A stretch of 64,000 nt of DNA from Rhodanobacteraceae bacterium (GTDB lineage Bacteria; Pseudomonadota; Gammaproteobacteria; Xanthomonadales; Rhodanobacteraceae): assembly GCA_016790075.1 (NCBI GenBank), contig JAEUPP010000068.1, forward strand, positions 62,001 through 126,000, read 5' to 3'. The translations under genes and the position numbers were made by a program. Below, piece after piece: positions 26,807 to 36,428 of this stretch (positions within the stretch are counted from its first letter, which is position 1; each line of letters starts with the position of its first letter). The notes below the pieces were generated by a model. It worked only from the letters and a program-made list of their open reading frames with translations. It was not told the DNA's origin and ran no database searches.

Positions 26807-29080
26807 ATGAGCACTGTCGATTTTCGCATCCTGCGCGAGGCCTTTCATGCCGTGATCGAACTCGCGCCGGAGGCCCGCAGCGCGCGGCTTGCGGAGCTCG
26901 CGAGCGCCGACCCGGCGTTGCACGACGCGTTGCACGAACTGCTGGCAAACGTCGCCGAAGGCGATCTTTACCACTCCGAAGTGGCCGCACCCGTGGCGCC
27001 GGTACAGGTCGGTCCATATCGCGTGCTTGCGCTGCTCGGCAGTGGCGGCATGGGCGAGGTCTATCTGGCCGAACGCTGCGACGGCGGATTCGAGCAGCGC
27101 GTTGCGTTGAAGCTCGTCCGCAGCGGCACGCTGTCGCAGCAGCTCACGAGGCGTTTCCTGCACGAGCGCCGCATTCTCGCGCGCCTGGAGCATGCAAACA
27201 TTGCGCGTCTGCTCGATGGTGGCTTTACCGCTTCAGGACAGCCCTGGCTTGCAATGGAGTATGTCGACGGCAGGCACATCAGCAGGTATGTGGAAGAGTG
27301 CGGTCTGGATCTGCGCGCGCGCGTAGCGCTGGTGGCTCGGGTGGCGGTGGCAGTGGCCTACGCGCAGCGCAACCTTGTCGTCCATCGCGACATCAAGCCG
27401 GCGAACATCCTGGTTACCGACGGTGGCGAGCCAAAGCTGCTTGATTTCGGCATCGCCAAGTTGCTCGACGGTGATGATGCAGAGCAGACCCGCACAGCCT
27501 GGCGGGCCATGACCACGCGCTACGCGGCACCAGAGCAGATCGCGGGCGAACGCACGACGACGGCAACCGATGTGTATGCGCTGGGTGTACTGCTGTATGA
27601 GCTGGTGAGCGGGCGGTCGCCGTATGCAAGCGCTGACACGCGCGACGGCGACCTGGCATCGGCGATCATGCGCGAATTGCCGCGCAGCCTCGCACAGTCC
27701 TGCGCCATCGACTATGCGTTGCAGGATAGGCGGCGGCTGGGCGGTGCGCTGGATCGACTGACAAGCAAGGCGCTAGCCAAGGCTCCGGCGCAACGTTATG
27801 CCGGTGCAGCAGCGCTGGCCGACGATCTCGACGACTGGCTCGCCGGGCGGCCGCTGCGCAGCGGGGTTGGTGGTGCTCGCGATCAGACACGCCAGTTGCT
27901 GCTGCGTTACCGCTGGCCGTTGACCGTGGCGACGACGACGATGCTCGCGCTTGGCCTCGGTGCATTCGCGGCGCTGCGCCAGGCGCGCATCGCGGCCGAG
28001 CAGGCGCGCGTTGCGAATATCCATCTTGATGCGATGCTTGGCGTGCTTGGCGCAGCCAATCCTCAGTACTACGCCGGCCGCGACCCACACGCCAGCGAGT
28101 TCCTTCTCACCGCGGCACAAACACTGCAACGCGAGAACGCCGACGACCCGGCGCTGCTGCAGCGGGCGCTCAGCGAGATCGGCCACGGCCTTATCAATCT
28201 CGGAAAACCCCATGAGGCTGAAGCCGTGCTGCGCGCCGCCGTAATTGAACTTGAGCGTGATAGCCGGGTCACGGCAAGCGGCAAGCTGGGCACCTACAAA
28301 CTGCTCGCCATGGTGCAGGACGAGTCGCATAACCGCGACCGTCTGCATGAAACCGCTGCGAGGATCGAGGCATTGGCCGGTGAGGTATCTCCTGCAGTCG
28401 CGCTCGACGCGCTGGGCAGTGTTGCCGGCGCGTTGTCGAAACTCGGTGAGTTCAAGCGTGCGGATGCGTTGTTCGCGCGTGGCGATGCATTGCTGCCACG
28501 TGTGGATACAAGCTTCCCGGGTGCTGTCGAGAACTACCTTCGCCAGCGCGGCTGGAGTGCATTGCGGGCGTTTGAGCTTGACCGTGCGCGCGAATCGCTG
28601 CAGCAGGCGTTGCTGCGCATCGACGCGGCGCCACAGGCTTTCTCGGCCATGCGCCGCGCCGAAGGCCAGTTGCTGCTCGCTGAAGTACTGCTCGCTCAGT
28701 CGGACGTGTCGGCGCAGGTGCATCTTGCTGCGGCTCAGCCTGTCTACTACGCGGAATACCCCGCTGGGCATGCCGAACGCGCGGGATTCGATTTGCAGAA
28801 AAGTCGGCTATTGCTGTTGCGCGACGACGTGAAAGGCGCGCGGGTGGTAGCGACTGCGGCAGCTTCCGTGGTCGATGGACAGCCTGTGACCCGCGCCGCG
28901 TCAGTGGTTCACTGGCTTCTGGCCGAGATCGCCGCGCGTAGCGGTGACTGTGCACTGGCGCGAACCGAACTCGGTCTGTCGGCTCGCGTGGTCGACGCCC
29001 TGCAACCCGCGCTGCCGCGCGATCGCGCCTTGTTCGAGGCGTCAGCGCTGCGTATCGAATCGATCTGCATGCGGCCTTGA
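26807..29080 (+). CDS. Membrane Ser/Thr protein kinase with TPR-like C-terminal domain
   Basis: The 757-residue protein has a cytoplasmic Hanks-type kinase domain (about residues 68-350) with GSGGMGEVY (78-86), the ATP lysine in VALKLV, the catalytic loop HRDIKPANIL (from 193), LDFGIAK and APEQ, so all key residues are intact. A single membrane helix follows (about 371-390), then some 365 residues of helical repeats that look like TPR units, for example HGLINLGKPHEAEAVLRAA, presumably periplasmic. The first 65 residues form the short helical region common to kinases paired with this sigma type. Close linkage to the ECF gene suggests it phosphorylates that sigma factor, as reported for other ECF/kinase pairs. 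Confidence 0.88.
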   Translation: MSTVDFRILREAFHAVIELAPEARSARLAELASADPALHDALHELLANVAEGDLYHSEVAAPVAPVQVGPYRVLALLGSGGMGEVYLAERCDGGFEQRVALKLVRSGTLSQQLTRRFLHERRILARLEHANIARLLDGGFTASGQPWLAMEYVDGRHISRYVEECGLDLRARVALVARVAVAVAYAQRNLVVHRDIKPANILVTDGGEPKLLDFGIAKLLDGDDAEQTRTAWRAMTTRYAAPEQIAGERTTTATDVYALGVLLYELVSGRSPYASADTRDGDLASAIMRELPRSLAQSCAIDYALQDRRRLGGALDRLTSKALAKAPAQRYAGAAALADDLDDWLAGRPLRSGVGGARDQTRQLLLRYRWPLTVATTTMLALGLGAFAALRQARIAAEQARVANIHLDAMLGVLGAANPQYYAGRDPHASEFLLTAAQTLQRENADDPALLQRALSEIGHGLINLGKPHEAEAVLRAAVIELERDSRVTASGKLGTYKLLAMVQDESHNRDRLHETAARIEALAGEVSPAVALDALGSVAGALSKLGEFKRADALFARGDALLPRVDTSFPGAVENYLRQRGWSALRAFELDRARESLQQALLRIDAAPQAFSAMRRAEGQLLLAEVLLAQSDVSAQVHLAAAQPVYYAEYPAGHAERAGFDLQKSRLLLLRDDVKGARVVATAAASVVDGQPVTRAASVVHWLLAEIAARSGDCALARTELGLSARVVDALQPALPRDRALFEASALRIESICMRP

Positions 29081-29162
29081 GTGTTGGTTGGAAAGAGCTA
29101 ATGCGACAACTCGGGCGTGGGAGATGTGGCACAAGCTGCCGATACCGGACGTCTAGCGCGGT

Positions 29163-30494
29163 TCAGGTATCGAGCGCGATCCGGCCACGCAGCGAATTCG
29201 TCATCGCTTCCGTGATGATGACGTCGACGAACTGGCCGATCATGCGTGCATCGCCGGGGAAGTTCACATAGCGCATGTTCTCGGTACGACCGGTCAGTTC
29301 GGCAGCGTTCTTGCGGCTGGTGCCTTCGACCAGTACGGTCTGGCGCGTGCCGATCATGGCCTGGCTGATGCGGTTTGCGTTGGCTGTGACCGTGGCCTGC
29401 AGTTTTTGCAGGCGGGCATGTTTGGTTTCGGCACTCGTGTCGTCGTCGAGATTCGCTGCGGGTGTGCCCGGACGCTTGGAATAGATGAAGCTGAAGCTCT
29501 GGTCGAATCCCACGTCCTCGATCAGCTTCAGGGTTTTGTCGAAATCCGTGTCGGTCTCGCCGGGGAAGCCGACGATGAAGTCGGACGAAATCGAGATGTC
29601 CGGGCGCACGGCGCGCAGCTTGCGGATCTTTTGCTTGAATTCGAGCGCGGTATAGCCGCGCTTCATTGCTGCCAGTACGCGGTCCGAGCCGGCTTGCACG
29701 GGCAGATGCAGATAGTTCGCAAGCTTGGGCACGCTGGCATAGGCCTCGACCAGCGAATCGGAGAATTCCAGCGGATGTGACGTCGTGAAGCGGATGCGGC
29801 CTATGCCATCGAGCTGTGCGATGGCATGGATCAGCAAGGCCAGGTCGGCAACACCGCCGTCGTGCATGGGGCCACGATAGGCGTTCACATTCTGGCCCAG
29901 CAGATTGACTTCCCGCACTCCCTGGTCGGCGAGTGCGGCGACTTCGGCGATGACATCATCGAACGGGCGGCTTACTTCGTCGCCGCGGGTATACGGCACC
30001 ACACAGAAGGTGCAGTACTTGGAACAGCCTTCCATGATGGAGACGAAGGCACAGGGGCCTTCGGCGCGTGGTTCCGGCAACTTGTCGAATTTCTCGATTT
30101 CAGGAAACGAGATATCGACCTGGGGCTTGCCGGTGCGGCGCTTCGCCTCGATGAGTTCGGGCAGCCGATGCAGGGTCTGGGGGCCGAACACCACGTCGAC
30201 AAATGGCGCCCGTTTGACGATGGCTTCGCCCTCCTGTGAGGCGACACAGCCACCGACGCCGATGACGACGTTGCCGTTGGCTTTCTTGAGCTCACGCCAG
30301 CGACCGAGCTGGGAGAACACTTTCTCCTGCGCCTTCTCGCGGATAGAGCAGGTGTTAATAAGGATGACGTCGGCTTCGGCCTCGTTTTCGGTCAGCTCCA
30401 AACCGTGGGCGGCGCCCAGCACATCGGCCATCTTGGATGAGTCGTACTCATTCATCTGGCAACCGTGGGTCTTAATGAAGAGCTTGCCGGCCAT
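29163..30494 (-). CDS. miaB: tRNA-2-methylthio-N6-dimethylallyladenosine synthase MiaB
   Basis: The 443-residue radical-SAM enzyme adds the methylthio group to i6A37 of tRNAs. Visible are the N-terminal MTTase domain ([19 protein letters not shown], then NTCSIREKA and [11 protein letters not shown] for the auxiliary iron-sulfur cluster), the radical-SAM motif [16 protein letters not shown], and a C-terminal TRAM domain. Length is normal. In many gammaproteobacteria the next gene is ybeZ; here more than 19 kb of accessory DNA intervenes, on the same strand. Confidence 0.97.
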   Translation of the reverse strand: MAGKLFIKTHGCQMNEYDSSKMADVLGAAHGLELTENEAEADVILINTCSIREKAQEKVFSQLGRWRELKKANGNVVIGVGGCVASQEGEAIVKRAPFVDVVFGPQTLHRLPELIEAKRRTGKPQVDISFPEIEKFDKLPEPRAEGPCAFVSIMEGCSKYCTFCVVPYTRGDEVSRPFDDVIAEVAALADQGVREVNLLGQNVNAYRGPMHDGGVADLALLIHAIAQLDGIGRIRFTTSHPLEFSDSLVEAYASVPKLANYLHLPVQAGSDRVLAAMKRGYTALEFKQKIRKLRAVRPDISISSDFIVGFPGETDTDFDKTLKLIEDVGFDQSFSFIYSKRPGTPAANLDDDTSAETKHARLQKLQATVTANANRISQAMIGTRQTVLVEGTSRKNAAELTGRTENMRYVNFPGDARMIGQFVDVIITEAMTNSLRGRIALDT

Positions 30495-30641
30495 GAGCGC
30501 AGAACCAAAAAAGCGAATGGACTCGGTAGTTTACGCGTGATCGGTGGGCTTCGCCAGGGTTGCGGGAACCCGCGTGCAGCGTGGCGGTCTTGGAATTTCG
30601 CGTTTCCTGTCAGAAACTTGAGCCCAAGAGCTGGGGAATTC

Positions 30642-31562
30642 ATGAAGTCTTGTTCGCGCTACAGTCCTGTTCGCTGGATGGCCACACTGGTGCTTGCTGG
30701 CCTCAGTGCGCCTGCCTTTGCGGGCGGCCTGTATCGCTGCAGCGGCAAGAAAGGCGAGCTTGCCTATACCAACAAGCCCTCGGGTTATGCGAACTGTGTA
30801 CAGGTCGCAAGCTATGCAGAAACCAAGGACAAGTCGGTTAGCGCAGCAACTGCACCGGCCATGTCGAGCCCGACGTTTTCGGTCGAGTCAGTGAAGCCGG
30901 CTGCTGCCGCCAGCGCAACACCCGCGCCAGGGCAATGGCAGTACCGCGAAGGTGGCGCCAATGCCGCCGCTCCGGCGAATTCGCCCAAAGCTGAATCGCC
31001 GCAAGTGTTGCGCGGTGCGGTCTACAAGATCAGCAAACGTAACGGGGTTACCGAGTACACAAATATTCGTCCGGCTGGCCGGCGTTATCAGGTGTTGTTC
31101 ACCTATATATCGACTTGCTTCGCCTGCGACATTCGTTCCAAGGTCAATTTTTCGTCAACCAAACTCAACCGGGAAGCCTTCCGCGCCGAGATCGCTGCTG
31201 CGGCGTTGGAGTTTGGCCTCGATGAGGCGCTGCTGCGTGCGGTGGTACATGCGGAATCGGCGTTCAACCCGAATGCACTGTCGCGCAAGGGGGCTCAGGG
31301 GCTGATGCAACTGATGCCCGGTACGGCCGGTGACCTGGGCGTTGATAACCCGTTCGATGCGGCGCAGAACATCCGCGGCGGAGCGCAGTACCTCGCGCAG
31401 CAGCTCAAGACTTTCCAGGGGGACGAGCGGCTGGCCATGGCCGCCTACAACGCCGGTCCTGCCAATGTGACGAAATACGGCGGCGTACCGCCGTTTGACG
31501 AAACCCAGGTCTATGTGTCGCGCGTATCGACCCTGCGCGACCGTTACCGCCAGTCCAACTGA
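30642..31562 (+). CDS. Lytic transglycosylase with N-terminal DUF4124-like region
   Basis: The 306-residue exported protein (signal peptide MATLVLAGLSAPAFAGG region) has a DUF4124-like start, GGLYRCSGKKGELAYTNKP, repeated in KISKRNGVTEYTNIRP, then a C-terminal SLT domain (about residues 175-300). The catalytic Glu is in VVHAESAFNPNALS, followed by GLMQLMPGTAGDLGV and MAAYNAGPANV. It cleaves peptidoglycan glycan strands in the periplasm to form anhydro-muropeptides, for growth or for making space for envelope machines. The start ATG 30642 gives the signal peptide and has GGGGA upstream. Confidence 0.92.
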   Translation: MKSCSRYSPVRWMATLVLAGLSAPAFAGGLYRCSGKKGELAYTNKPSGYANCVQVASYAETKDKSVSAATAPAMSSPTFSVESVKPAAAASATPAPGQWQYREGGANAAAPANSPKAESPQVLRGAVYKISKRNGVTEYTNIRPAGRRYQVLFTYISTCFACDIRSKVNFSSTKLNREAFRAEIAAAALEFGLDEALLRAVVHAESAFNPNALSRKGAQGLMQLMPGTAGDLGVDNPFDAAQNIRGGAQYLAQQLKTFQGDERLAMAAYNAGPANVTKYGGVPPFDETQVYVSRVSTLRDRYRQSN

Positions 31563-31589
31563 CTGCACGAGCGCGACCGCGGCACTGAA

Positions 31590-32786
31590 TTAGCCGTTCG
31601 GAATCTGGATGCGGTTCAGTACCGGCCGCTGTATGAGTTCGGCGTCGGCGCCGAAGGCGATGCCGGCGCGCAGACCCGATACGTGTACCCGGCTGCCTGG
31701 GGGGAGCGCGGCTTCCTGTTTGCGCAGTTCCAGTGGATCGTCGATTTCCTCGCCATTGAATGTCAGCAGTACGTCGCCCGGCTGCAGTCCTGCCTGGGCA
31801 GCTGGGCTCTGCGGGTAGACGGCCAGCACCTGGACACCTCGCATCAGATTCGCGAGATTGGTATTGGCAGGGATAGGCATACGGCCATATTCGACTCCAA
31901 GCCACCCGCGCACGACCATGCCTTTCTCGATGATCTGGTCGAGCACACCCTTGGCTGTAGCGACCGGGATCGCAAAACCTATGCCTTCGGCAAGCTGCCG
32001 CTGCGGCACATTGGCGGTGTTGATGCCGACGAGCTCGCCACGTGCATTGACCAGGGCGCCACCGGAGTTGCCGGAATTGATCGCGGCATCGGTCTGGATG
32101 AATTCCTCGTAGGCCCATTGGTCCAGCTGGCGGCCCAGGGCGCTGGCAATGCCCATGGTTACGGTCTTGCCTAGTCCTATGGGATTGCCAATGGCGAGCA
32201 CCACGTCGCCGACATTGACCGGTGGTGCTTCGTCGAGCTTCATGGTCGGCAGGTCGCCAGCGTCGATCTTGAGTACCGCAAGATCCGTGTCCTCGTCGCC
32301 GCCAACCAGCCTTGCGGTCGCGATGCGGCCGTCGTAGAGCAGCACCTGGATGTCGTTGGAGCGGGCGATCACATGGTTGTTCGTCAGCACATAGCCGTCC
32401 TTGCTGACGATGACCCCAGAACCCAGGCTTTGCTCCCGGCGATAGGCTGGCGGACCAAGGCTGATGCCGCCGAACATGCGCTGGGTCAGCGGGTCGACGG
32501 AAACAAGGCGGCGCTGCGACGCGATGACCTTGTTCGCATAGATATTGACGACAGCAGGCGCTGCGCGGGCGACCGCGTCCGCATAGGAGACCGGCCCGCT
32601 ACCGAGGCTGTCTGCAGCGCTTGCCGGCGCCAGCTGGGCTGTGGCTGGAATGGGCGGTGCGACGGGGTCGCCGCCACGCAGGCGTGCCGCTGCGTCGGGC
32701 CAGAGCCGGGTGACGATAAACGCTATCGCCAGCCCCAGGGTGGCGAATTGCAGCACGAAGGCAAGCGCGCGAAACGCGGGTTTCAT
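31590..32786 (-). CDS. DegS-like membrane-anchored periplasmic serine protease
   Basis: This 398-residue protein has an N-terminal membrane anchor (about residues 8-26), a trypsin-fold protease domain with His138 in TNNHVI, Asp168 in DTDLAVLKI and Ser241 in NSGNSGGALV, and one C-terminal PDZ domain containing VYPQSPAAQAGLQPGDVLL. One PDZ plus a membrane anchor is the DegS/AlgW layout, which senses misfolded outer-membrane proteins and cuts an anti-sigma factor. I do not name it degS or algW because the target anti-sigma gene is not here. It is divergent from petABC with about 270 bases between. Confidence 0.9.
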   Translation of the reverse strand: MKPAFRALAFVLQFATLGLAIAFIVTRLWPDAAARLRGGDPVAPPIPATAQLAPASAADSLGSGPVSYADAVARAAPAVVNIYANKVIASQRRLVSVDPLTQRMFGGISLGPPAYRREQSLGSGVIVSKDGYVLTNNHVIARSNDIQVLLYDGRIATARLVGGDEDTDLAVLKIDAGDLPTMKLDEAPPVNVGDVVLAIGNPIGLGKTVTMGIASALGRQLDQWAYEEFIQTDAAINSGNSGGALVNARGELVGINTANVPQRQLAEGIGFAIPVATAKGVLDQIIEKGMVVRGWLGVEYGRMPIPANTNLANLMRGVQVLAVYPQSPAAQAGLQPGDVLLTFNGEEIDDPLELRKQEAALPPGSRVHVSGLRAGIAFGADAELIQRPVLNRIQIPNG

Positions 32787-33055
32787 GTCCTGTCCAAAGG
32801 GAGCGCGGCGAAGATGCAACGCGCGAAAGCGGGCGGCAGGTTTGATTGTGCGCTGCCAGTTCAGTCGCTAAACTAACACGATTTTTGGGGCCAGCCGTCA
32901 CGTTAGCCGGTAATCCGGTTGCGGTTTCGTCTTCAGTGGCACGCAGCGACGGCCGGCGCGGATTCGACTCCGCTGCCGCGGCGGTATGGCGAGGGCCGCT
33001 GCAGTCAGGCGCGACGACCCTGAACGTATTTTTCTGTATTGAACCGGAGACCCGG

Positions 33056-33655
33056 ATGGCGAACGAAGGCGTCAATCATGGCCGCCGTCGGTTCCTCACG
33101 GCCACGACTGCAGTCGTCGGCGGTGCAGGTGCCCTCGTAGCGGCAGTGCCATTCATCAAGACCTGGTTGCCCAGCGCAAAGGCGAAATCTGCCGGTGCGC
33201 CTGTGCAGCAGGACATCAGCAAGGTCGAAGTCGGCCAGATGGTCATCACCGAATGGCGTGGCCAGCCGGTGTGGATCATACGTCGTACTCCCGAACAGAT
33301 CGGCGCTCTTGCTTCGCTGAACGCGAGCCTGCGTGACCCGGAGTCGAAGAACGAGGAGCAGCAGCCCAAGTACGCGCAGAACCTGCACCGCTCGATCAAG
33401 CAGGAATGGCTGGTCATGATAGGCGTCTGCACCCATCTGGGTTGCTCGCCGAAGTTCCATGGCGAAATCAAGCCTGAACCGTTCGACGCGCAGTGGAAGG
33501 GCGGCTTCTTCTGTCCTTGCCACAAGTCGCGTTTCGACATGGCTGGCCGGGTTTTTGCCGGCGTGCCGGCGCCGACCAATCTCAAGGTGCCGGACTACCA
33601 TTTCGTCGATGACAAGACGCTGGTGATCGGTGTCAAACCGGAAGGAGCCGCGTGA
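33056..33655 (+). CDS. petA: Ubiquinol-cytochrome c reductase iron-sulfur subunit (Rieske)
   Basis: The 199-residue Rieske subunit of complex III has a twin-arginine-style anchor (GRRRFLTATTAVVGGAG) and the two cluster-binding boxes CTHLGCSP and FFCPCHKSRFD, which hold the 2Fe-2S centre. It passes electrons from ubiquinol to cytochrome c1. The start ATG 33056 is preceded by CCGGAGAC; the frame upstream is not coding. Its TGA overlaps the petB ATG. Confidence 0.96.
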   Translation: MANEGVNHGRRRFLTATTAVVGGAGALVAAVPFIKTWLPSAKAKSAGAPVQQDISKVEVGQMVITEWRGQPVWIIRRTPEQIGALASLNASLRDPESKNEEQQPKYAQNLHRSIKQEWLVMIGVCTHLGCSPKFHGEIKPEPFDAQWKGGFFCPCHKSRFDMAGRVFAGVPAPTNLKVPDYHFVDDKTLVIGVKPEGAA

Positions 33656-34929
33656 TGCAGCCCAGCCGCATTGATCGTGCCGTCGCCGACCTGCAGGAAT
33701 GGTTCAACTATCGCGCCAAGGCTTTCGGTCCGTTTTACCGCAAGCACATGTCGGAGTACTGGGCGCCGAAGAATTTCAACATCTGGTACTACTTTGGCTC
33801 ACTCGCACTGGTTGTTCTGGTCAACCAGATACTGACGGGCATTTTTCTGACCATGCACTTCAAGCCATCGGCGCTTGAGGTGGCACCGGGCATCTCCGAG
33901 GCGTTCGCCTCGGTCGAGCTGACCATCATGCGCGATGTCGAATGGGGCTGGCTGGTGCGCTACATGCACTCGACCGGTGCATCCGCATTCTTCATCGTGG
34001 TCTATCTGCACATGTTCCGCGGCCTGATCTACGGCTCGGCGCAGAAACCGCGCGAGCTGGTCTGGCTGCTCGGCATGCTGATCTACCTGGTGCTGATGGC
34101 CGAGGCCTTCATGGGCTATGTATTGCCCTGGGGGCAGATGTCGTTCTGGGGCGCCAAGGTCATCATCTCGCTGTTCGGCGCAATCCCTATGGTCGGTGAC
34201 TCGCTGGTCGAGTGGATCATGGGCGACTACCTGCCGGCCGATGCGACCCTGAATCGCTTCTTTGCGCTGCATGTGATCGCATTGCCGCTGGTACTGCTGC
34301 TGCTGGTCGTATTGCATCTTGCGGCGTTGCATGAAGTCGGCTCCAACAATCCCGAAGGCGTCGATATCAAGAAGGTCAAGGACGCGAACGGCAAGCCGCT
34401 GGACGGCATTGCGTTCCATCCGTATTACACGGTCAAGGACCTGTTCGGCGTAGGCTTCTTCCTGACGATCTGCGCCTTCGTGGTGTTCTTCGAGCCGACC
34501 TTCGGTGGCTGGTTCCTGGAGCATGACAACTTCGTGGCGGCCGACAAGCTCGTGACGCCGGCGCTGATCAAGCCGGTCTGGTACTACACGCCGTATTACG
34601 CGATGTTGCGCGTGGTGCCTGACAAGCTGCTGGGCGTGCTTACCATGTTCGGTGCGATTGCCATCCTGTTCCTGGTGCCATGGCTCGACCGCAGCCCGGT
34701 CAGGTCGATTCGCTACCGTGGCTGGATCTCCAAGCTCGCCTTTGCGCTGTTCGCACTGTCGTTTATCTGGCTGGGCAAGATTGGCGCCGGCCCCGGCACT
34801 GATCCGGTCGAAACCATAGTCGGCCGCGTACTCACGTTCCTCTATTTCGCGTTCTTCATCACGATGCCGCTATGGACGAAGATCGATTCCACCAAGCCTG
34901 TTCCGGAGCGGGTGCCCGCGCATGATTAA
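33655..34929 (+). CDS. petB: Ubiquinol-cytochrome c reductase cytochrome b subunit
   Basis: The 424-residue membrane protein is cytochrome b of the bc1 complex, with haem-ligand histidines in the helices around RYMHSTGASAFFIVVYLHMF and LNRFFALHVIALPLVL and the quinol-site motif EWIMGDYLPAD region. It holds two b haems and the Qo/Qi sites. AAGGAG precedes its ATG, which overlaps the petA stop. It ends with an 8-base overlap into petC. Length is typical for the fused (not split b6/IV) form. Confidence 0.97.
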   Translation: MQPSRIDRAVADLQEWFNYRAKAFGPFYRKHMSEYWAPKNFNIWYYFGSLALVVLVNQILTGIFLTMHFKPSALEVAPGISEAFASVELTIMRDVEWGWLVRYMHSTGASAFFIVVYLHMFRGLIYGSAQKPRELVWLLGMLIYLVLMAEAFMGYVLPWGQMSFWGAKVIISLFGAIPMVGDSLVEWIMGDYLPADATLNRFFALHVIALPLVLLLLVVLHLAALHEVGSNNPEGVDIKKVKDANGKPLDGIAFHPYYTVKDLFGVGFFLTICAFVVFFEPTFGGWFLEHDNFVAADKLVTPALIKPVWYYTPYYAMLRVVPDKLLGVLTMFGAIAILFLVPWLDRSPVRSIRYRGWISKLAFALFALSFIWLGKIGAGPGTDPVETIVGRVLTFLYFAFFITMPLWTKIDSTKPVPERVPAHD

Positions 34930-35674
34930 GAACGTCATGACCAAGCTGGGCCTGTCCCTGGCCGTTGCGTTGACCTCGATGGCACCTGCGGCGCTGGCCG
35001 CCGGTGGCGGCGGCAAGCTGCTGCCGGCCAATACGCGTCCCGACAACATAGCCTCGGTGCAGCGCGGTGCGAAGTTGTTCTTTAACTATTGCGTCGGCTG
35101 CCATTCGCTGCAGTTCGTGCGTTATTCACGCATAGCAGAAGATCTGGGCCTCAGTGAAGAACAGGTCATGAAGAACCTGAACTTCACCGGTGGCAAGTTC
35201 GGCGATACCGTCGTTTCACCGATGCGTGCTGCCGATGCTGCCGTCTGGTTTGGCAAGGCGCCGCCGGATCTTTCATTGGAAGGCCGCTCCAAGGGGGCCG
35301 ACTGGATCTACACCTACCTGAAGTCGTTCTACGTTGACCCATCACGTCCATTGGGTTGGAACAACACGCTGTTCCCCGGGGCTTCTATGCCGAACGTGCT
35401 GTGGGAGCTTCAGGGTATCCAGCGGGCGAAAGTCGGTCATGCGAAGGACGGCGGCGAAGCCCATATCGAAGGGTTGGAACTCGTGCAGCCGGGTACACAG
35501 AGCGCGCAACAGTTCGACGACAGCGTGCGCGATCTGACCTCCTTCCTGCAGTACGCAGCTGAACCGGCTGCGCTCAAGCGTCAGAAGCTTGGTGCCTGGG
35601 TCGTGCTGTATCTCGCGTTCTTTACTTTCCTCGCCTGGCTGCTCAAGAAGGAATACTGGAAGGACGTGCATTGA
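34922..35674 (+). CDS. petC: Ubiquinol-cytochrome c reductase cytochrome c1 subunit
   Basis: The 250-residue protein has a signal peptide (LGLSLAVALTSMAPAALAAGG), a c-type haem site CVGCHSLQF, the Met haem ligand probably in PGASMPNVLW, and a C-terminal membrane anchor (VVLYLAFFTFLAWLLKKEYW). It takes electrons from the Rieske subunit and hands them to soluble or membrane cytochrome c. Its first eight bases overlap the end of petB, so petABC is one coupled operon. Confidence 0.96.
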   Translation: MIKNVMTKLGLSLAVALTSMAPAALAAGGGGKLLPANTRPDNIASVQRGAKLFFNYCVGCHSLQFVRYSRIAEDLGLSEEQVMKNLNFTGGKFGDTVVSPMRAADAAVWFGKAPPDLSLEGRSKGADWIYTYLKSFYVDPSRPLGWNNTLFPGASMPNVLWELQGIQRAKVGHAKDGGEAHIEGLELVQPGTQSAQQFDDSVRDLTSFLQYAAEPAALKRQKLGAWVVLYLAFFTFLAWLLKKEYWKDVH

Positions 35675-35804
35675 GGGTTCGGGCGCGGCGAGGCTGCTCG
35701 TCGTGCCGGCCTTGGCTCACCAGTGTCTAGGCGAATTCCTGGACGCGTAGTAGATTCGGCGTAGGCGACCGCGGGTGGTCGCCGCTCCGTGTCAGGGGAG
35801 AGGC

Positions 35805-36428
35805 ATGGCCTTGGGTACCCGTTCGCGCACGATCCTCACACTGTATTCGGCACGCGATTGCGTCCATTGCCATCGCGTCCGGTTGATTCTTGCGGCCAAG
35901 GGTGTCAGCTACGATCTGGTTTTTGTTGACCCGGCCAAGCCGCCGGAAGATCTGATCGACCTGAATCCGACACAGAGCGTTCCGACGCTGGTCGATCGCG
36001 ACCTTGTGCTGTACGAGACATCGGTTGTTGCTGAATATCTCGATGAGCGCTATCCGCACCCACCGCTGATGCCTATCGACCCGCTGTCGCGAGCGCGGCT
36101 GCGCTTGGCAGTGGTGCGCATGGAGCGCGATTGGCTGCCGCTGGTCGAGCAGTGTGCGGGCAGCGGCAAGAGTTCTGAGGCTGCGCGCAAGAAGCTGCGC
36201 GAGTCGCTTATCGGTGCGCTGCCTCTGTTCAAAGCTGCGAAGTTCTTTCTCAATCCCGAACTGAGCCTCGCCGACTGCGCCCTGGCGCCGTTGATCTGGC
36301 GCCTGCAGGCACTTGGGGTCAGCCTGCCGCGCGAAGCGCAGGCGATCATCGACTACGGGGAACGTATTTTCCGCAATCCCGGCTTCACCCGAAGCCTGAC
36401 GCCTGAAGAGAAACTGTTGCGTGACTGA
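35805..36428 (+). CDS. sspA: Stringent starvation protein A, glutathione-transferase-like
   Basis: The 207-residue protein has a thioredoxin-fold N-terminus (TLYSARDCVHCHRVRLILAA, then NPTQSVPTLVDRDLVLYET) and an all-helical GST C-domain. SspA binds RNA polymerase and acts in stress and stationary phase; it does not act as a glutathione transferase in the model cases. Gene order petABC-sspA-sspB is shared with many gamma- and betaproteobacteria. The start ATG 35805 follows GGGGAGAGGC. Confidence 0.93.
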   Translation: MALGTRSRTILTLYSARDCVHCHRVRLILAAKGVSYDLVFVDPAKPPEDLIDLNPTQSVPTLVDRDLVLYETSVVAEYLDERYPHPPLMPIDPLSRARLRLAVVRMERDWLPLVEQCAGSGKSSEAARKKLRESLIGALPLFKAAKFFLNPELSLADCALAPLIWRLQALGVSLPREAQAIIDYGERIFRNPGFTRSLTPEEKLLRD

